From contig NZ_CP070351.1 in NCBI RefSeq assembly GCF_016919385.1, forward strand, positions 1,798,001 to 1,862,000: DNA of 64,000 bases, in the 5' to 3' direction. The first letter of the stretch is position 1. Every line of letters starts with the position of its first letter. The position numbers and the translations under genes were made by a program. Source of the DNA: Gordonia sp. PDNC005 (GTDB lineage Bacteria > Actinomycetota > Actinomycetes > Mycobacteriales > Mycobacteriaceae). Shown here one piece after another: positions 60,184 through 64,000 of this stretch. Under the pieces are notes generated by a model. The model saw only the letters and a list, made by a program, of their open reading frames with translations, searched no databases and had not been told where the DNA came from.

Positions 60184-63100
60184 CGATTCGCTCCCTTCCC
60201 CGCGAGCAGATCGCTCATCGCGGTGACCAGATCCACCGGCATCCGCCACTCGAAGACGCCGCAGCCGGGTGGCGTCGCCGGCCCGGCCATCCCTCGCACG
60301 AAGTGGTACTGAACCGGCCCGAGATGCAGGTCGGGCCGATAGCCGGGCAGCCGCCACAACAGGTATCGATGCAGAGCGACGGAATACAGCAGAGCTTGCA
60401 GCGGGTACTGCGCGGTCATCATCTCCGCCGCCATCGCATCACGGTTGAAGTCCTCAACAGCCAGTTCGCCGGGCCTCAGTCGGTTCGTCTTGTAGTCGAC
60501 GACGACAAAACGTCCGTCCGGGATCCGGAGCACCGAGTCGATGCTGCCTGTCAGGAAGCCTCGGAACCGCTCGTCCGACACCGCACGGACGAGCTCGGCA
60601 TACGGGGCGAGCGGATCGCCGGTCGGCAGATGCTCGGCGAGCAGATCCCCGACCTGATCGAGGCTGAAACCGCCTCCGACAGCGGACAGAGGCAACTCGA
60701 AATCGAGTTCGGCGAGACGATCGGGAGGCGCCACGGACCACAGGTCCCCGAAGCCGAGCGGCGTCGTCAGCACGCCGACAAGCGCGTTCGCGAGCACGTC
60801 GAGGTCGATGTCGACACCGCGCCGAGCCGCCCCTTCCTCCGTGAGCTGTCGGACGTGCACGGTGATGTCGTCCGCCGACGTGTCGACGTGTTCGAGGACC
60901 TCGTGCACCAGGGTTCCGAACCCCGCACCGAACGGCAGTCCGTTCATCGGCGACCCAGTGCCGACCGTCAGCGGCTGATCACCGATCGTCGGGTCGGGCG
61001 CATCGACAGGTTCGTCGCGGCGCTCGACGGCGTCCGGTTCACTCCCGGTCCCGATCACCGAGGCCGCTATGTGCTCCGCGTGCGCCGCCGCGTGCGCAAC
61101 GGCGACGATCGCGGAGTACGACGTTCGTCGCCACGCGTCGTCCACTCGCCTGGTGAACCGCGACACCGCGAGTCGCGGTGCGGCACCGCCTCCGGCCACC
61201 GGCCGAGGGACACGGATCCCATCGCGTCCGCCGGCGTGTTCAACGCTGATCGCCCGGCTCAACGACGCCGCCTCCCGCAGGACGCCGGCGCATTCCATGT
61301 CGTCGGCCGGGATGGGCACCATGTCCGGGATCGTGGCGACCTCACCTGCCCGGGCTGCTGCCCGCCTGTGCTGTCCGGTGAACAGGAGTCGGTGCAACGC
61401 GCCACGCGCCGTCGTGGTGCTCGGCGCCCACCACAGCACCACCATCGACCGTGCACGAGTCGCCGCGACGTACATCAGCCGCAGGTCCTCGCCGGCCGAC
61501 TCCGACCGTGCCAGCGCGTCCCTCCTTCCGTAGCCCGGCGCGCCCTTGCCCGCCACGTCGAGGCACCGGGTGTCACCGTCGTCATGGAACACGAACGTCG
61601 CCGGGTTCACGCGAGAGGCCCCGTCCCATCCGAACGGCACGTAGACGATCGGGAATTCGAGACCTTTGCTGGCGTGGACGGTCATGATCTGGACGGCGGC
61701 CGTGTCGCGGTCGAGCTTTCGGGTCGCGTCACCCCGCCCCGACCATGTTGCGCTGTCCGCGATCTGCTCGCCCAGCCAGTCGACGAGCGACGTCAGACCG
61801 CTTCCACTGTCGGCGGCGTACCGGTTGCAGACGTCGGCGATCTGGCGCACGTCGGTGAAGAGTCGTTCGCCTTGCGCAGAGCCTAGGAGCCGCTCCGCGG
61901 TGGTGAACTCGTCGAGCAGTCGAGCCGACATGGCGGCGAAACCGCCGTCGACGAACACGCGTCCGAGCTCGGCGAACTGCGCGGCGAGCGTTCCGATCCC
62001 CGTGTCTCCCCGGCTCTCCAGGGTCTGAGCCGTGAGCCCGACCAGCGGCGTCAACGCGGCGAGGCGGACCCTCGGCTGCCGTGACGGCTGGTCTATCGCG
62101 GTGAGCACATGCCACCAGTGGCGGGCGGCGTCGGTGGTGAAGATCGACGTCCCGGACGTCACGACGGACGCGACGCCGCGATCGGCGAGAGCCTGCTGCA
62201 ACGGTTCGATCGTCCGGTTCGCGCGCAGGAGGACTGCGATGTCACCGGACTCCACGGGCCGGGTCACTCCATCGAAATCGATGGTGACCGACGACTTCAG
62301 CAGCGCCGCGATGTCGCCCGCGACGTCGTCGATCACCCTTTCCCGGACCTGTGCCACCTTCGGGGTGGTGCCGTCCTGGGTGTGAACGGAGAAGTCGTTC
62401 CTGTCGAACCGCCGAATGCGGACCGCGGGCGCACCATGGATGCGCGACCCGGCGTGGTGGGCGGTGACCGGCCGGTACACGATGTCGGGATGCCCGAAGG
62501 CGGCGCCGTCGAACAGCACACTGAGGCCTTCGACGACGTTCTGATCCGAGCGGCGGTTGACGTCCAGGATCCGCCGATCCCCCGCGGCCTGCACCGCATG
62601 GAGGTAACTGAGCACTTCCGCGCCGCGGAAAGCGTAGATCGACTGCTTCGGGTCGCCGACCAGAACCAGCGGAATGTGGTCGTGGAAGCAGCGTCGAACG
62701 ATCTCCCACTGTTGCGGATCAGTGTCCTGGAATTCGTCGATGAGGACGACGGAGAACTGGTCGCGGATGCGTTTGCAAGCCTTGTCGCCGATGGCCGGAT
62801 CGGTCACGATGTCGAACAGCGTGTTCTGAAGGTCGTCGTAGGTCCGCAGTCGCGCCAGTCGCTTCCGGATCTCCGTCTGACGGCGAACGTGTGTCGCCAT
62901 CGCGACCCGCAGGTCCGCGTCGTCGTCGCGCTCGTCGGGCCGGAACGGTGCAAACGTCGCGTTGGGATTGCGGACGGCCTCCTTGGCGATCTCCAGAGTC
63001 TCGTCGAAGGCGGGCGCATCGGACGGGTCGCCGGCGAATCGTGCGATGTAGGCGTCGCGCGCCACCTCGGCCACGATCTCGTCCACGTTCTCGACGATCG

Positions 63101-63533
63101 GGTACTGCTGTTCGCGTTCGCCGAGGAAGCCGAGAGCGGCGAGCATCCGATTGCAGAACGTGTGGGTGGTGGCCATGGTGGCGGCGTCGAAGTCCGACAG
63201 CGCCGCGACGAGGCGTGCACGACGTACCGCGATCGTGTCGGAGGTCCCGTCGAGGAGCCATTCGACGAGGACGTCGTCGCCTGCGAAGCCCTGATCGACG
63301 GCAGTGAGACACTCGCGGAGCCGTGACCTGGTCCGGTCGCGAAGCTCCGCCGAGGCCGCGTTCGAGAACGTGGCCATCAGCAGTCTCGACACGGGAACAC
63401 CCTCTGCGACGTAGCGGACCGCAAGCGACACGATCGCGTATGTCTTGCCTGTTCCCGCGCTCGCCTCGAGCACAACTGTCCCGGTCGGCAGAGGATCGCG
63501 GAGGTTGAACCCCCGTGTGTCAAGGGTGTTCAT
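60180..63533 (-). CDS. recB: Exonuclease V subunit RecB
   Basis: A 1117-residue protein with an N-terminal SF1 helicase (Walker A EASAGTGKTYAIVSLAV, Walker B LIDEFQDTDPQQWEIV, motif V MTVHASKGLEFPIVYV) and a C-terminal nuclease domain (GTLVHEVLEHVD, then SIDSVLRIPDGRFVVVDYKTN with the catalytic Asp/Lys, then ALLYSVALHRYL). It drives 3'-5' unwinding and all DNA cutting in RecBCD. ATG 63533 follows GAGGAGGACC and overlaps the recC stop by four bases. Confidence 0.96.
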   Translation of the reverse strand: MNTLDTRGFNLRDPLPTGTVVLEASAGTGKTYAIVSLAVRYVAEGVPVSRLLMATFSNAASAELRDRTRSRLRECLTAVDQGFAGDDVLVEWLLDGTSDTIAVRRARLVAALSDFDAATMATTHTFCNRMLAALGFLGEREQQYPIVENVDEIVAEVARDAYIARFAGDPSDAPAFDETLEIAKEAVRNPNATFAPFRPDERDDDADLRVAMATHVRRQTEIRKRLARLRTYDDLQNTLFDIVTDPAIGDKACKRIRDQFSVVLIDEFQDTDPQQWEIVRRCFHDHIPLVLVGDPKQSIYAFRGAEVLSYLHAVQAAGDRRILDVNRRSDQNVVEGLSVLFDGAAFGHPDIVYRPVTAHHAGSRIHGAPAVRIRRFDRNDFSVHTQDGTTPKVAQVRERVIDDVAGDIAALLKSSVTIDFDGVTRPVESGDIAVLLRANRTIEPLQQALADRGVASVVTSGTSIFTTDAARHWWHVLTAIDQPSRQPRVRLAALTPLVGLTAQTLESRGDTGIGTLAAQFAELGRVFVDGGFAAMSARLLDEFTTAERLLGSAQGERLFTDVRQIADVCNRYAADSGSGLTSLVDWLGEQIADSATWSGRGDATRKLDRDTAAVQIMTVHASKGLEFPIVYVPFGWDGASRVNPATFVFHDDGDTRCLDVAGKGAPGYGRRDALARSESAGEDLRLMYVAATRARSMVVLWWAPSTTTARGALHRLLFTGQHRRAAARAGEVATIPDMVPIPADDMECAGVLREAASLSRAISVEHAGGRDGIRVPRPVAGGGAAPRLAVSRFTRRVDDAWRRTSYSAIVAVAHAAAHAEHIAASVIGTGSEPDAVERRDEPVDAPDPTIGDQPLTVGTGSPMNGLPFGAGFGTLVHEVLEHVDTSADDITVHVRQLTEEGAARRGVDIDLDVLANALVGVLTTPLGFGDLWSVAPPDRLAELDFELPLSAVGGGFSLDQVGDLLAEHLPTGDPLAPYAELVRAVSDERFRGFLTGSIDSVLRIPDGRFVVVDYKTNRLRPGELAVEDFNRDAMAAEMMTAQYPLQALLYSVALHRYLLWRLPGYRPDLHLGPVQYHFVRGMAGPATPPGCGVFEWRMPVDLVTAMSDLLAGKGANR

Positions 63534-64000
63534 CGGTCCTCCTCGTTGGCCAGCAGCGGCGAGAAGAGGGCACACGCCAAGCGCAGGTACATCGGCGTCG
63601 ATGAATCGCCTGGCAACAGATGCTCGACGTCGCCGAGTGAGGCGAGTGCCGGGACCGCGAGGCACAGGTCGTCGAACTCCACCGACGCGTCGGGGTCGCC
63701 TCGGAACACCAGACCCGCGTAACGATTCTTGTCGCCGAACGACTTCTCGTACGTGAACTTCGCACGCTGCATGGCCTGCGGTGCCCGCCCGCGACGGTTG
63801 AACTCCGACGCCGCCGACGCCGCCGAATCGAGGGTGAGGCCGATCGGCGCTCGAAGGCCCGCGTCGCGCAGCGCGACGAGGAGTGTGAGCGTCTCCAGCG
63901 CATCGTCCGGTGCGGACAGGCGACTGATCTTGGCCGAGGGCGTGTAGCCGCCTGCTCCGCCGACGACAACGGCCTGCGGAACGCGTCGGCTCGACCCTAC
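63530..64000 (-). CDS. recC: Exonuclease V subunit RecC, C-terminal part
   Basis: About 156 codons of the 3' end, open to the window edge. The frame reads AKISRLSAPDDALETLTLLV, then AASEFNRRGRAPQAMQRAKFT (in part), KNRYAGLVFRGDP and PMYLRLACALFSPLL at the end, matching the C-terminal, nuclease-like but inactive domain of RecC. The stop overlaps recB by four bases. The N-terminal part lies outside the window. Confidence 0.9.
   Translation of the reverse strand, partial: VGSSRRVPQAVVVGGAGGYTPSAKISRLSAPDDALETLTLLVALRDAGLRAPIGLTLDSAASAASEFNRRGRAPQAMQRAKFTYEKSFGDKNRYAGLVFRGDPDASVEFDDLCLAVPALASLGDVEHLLPGDSSTPMYLRLACALFSPLLANEEDR

Overview
This window is a high-GC chromosomal segment, visibly well above 60% G+C, from an actinobacterium. 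The gene content points to the Mycobacteriales, and a Gordonia/Williamsia-like member is my best guess. The supporting traits are a monomeric isocitrate dehydrogenase, several F420-type split-barrel proteins, a single-cysteine ArsC of the mycothiol-dependent kind, a mymA-like monooxygenase cluster, an LGFP-like lipoprotein, a recC-recB-recD order, and many GTG/TTG or apparently leaderless starts. No rRNA, tRNA, integrase, transposase or CRISPR array was seen, so genus level is inference.

Region by region. 1-7.5 kb: two Old Yellow Enzyme (OYE) paralogues flank a TetR regulator. The second is fused to a deazaflavin (F420)-type nitroreductase domain and shares a long inverted repeat with tetR. 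A helical-repeat protein, an enoyl-CoA hydratase and a BCCT osmolyte transporter follow. 7.5-9.1 kb: an hsp20 gene sits behind a CIRCE (HrcA) element, with a 47-codon gene downstream, then about 740 bases of lower-GC DNA without a convincing gene. 9.1-19.6 kb: an accessory stress/metal block. It holds a DinB-like protein, divergent arsR/arsI with two operators, a LuxR-type regulator plus a holin-like membrane protein divergent from a six-gene run (SulP, GAP-family, PLDc_N/SHOCT, DUF6325, SHOCT, DUF1254), and then arsR-acr3-arsC behind a 38-base palindrome that covers the arsR start codon.

19.6-30.2 kb: small secreted proteins and lipoproteins, an autoregulated membrane-protein/regulator pair, one frameshifted gene, sodA divergent from soxR over a perfect sox box, a DMT exporter whose start codon overlaps that of a divergent MocR regulator, a class III nucleotide cyclase and a PLP-dependent dehydratase. 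30.3-39.4 kb: a hydrolase-hydrolase-MFS operon, isocitrate dehydrogenase, and a third OYE coupled to DUF1345 and LysE-type membrane proteins. 38.7-43.8 kb: a five-gene minus-strand operon resembling mymA (lipR-like esterase, SDR, diiron ferritin-like protein, Baeyer-Villiger-type monooxygenase, MerR regulator). 43.9-64 kb: NfeD/flotillin, a five-gene VOC-LON-acyltransferase-pirin-GNAT run, a membrane-anchored hydrolase, a dienoyl-CoA-isomerase-like crotonase, htpG coupled to an F420-type protein, a PIG-L deacetylase, and recC-recB-recD running off the right edge.

Taken together the window is rich in redox, metal, heat-shock and envelope stress functions, with many small tightly coupled operons. 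The best candidates for something undescribed are the LuxR/SulP/SHOCT/DUF6325 module (11-17.6 kb), the OYE-F420 fusion (2.1-3.9 kb), and the mymA-like operon carrying a diiron protein.
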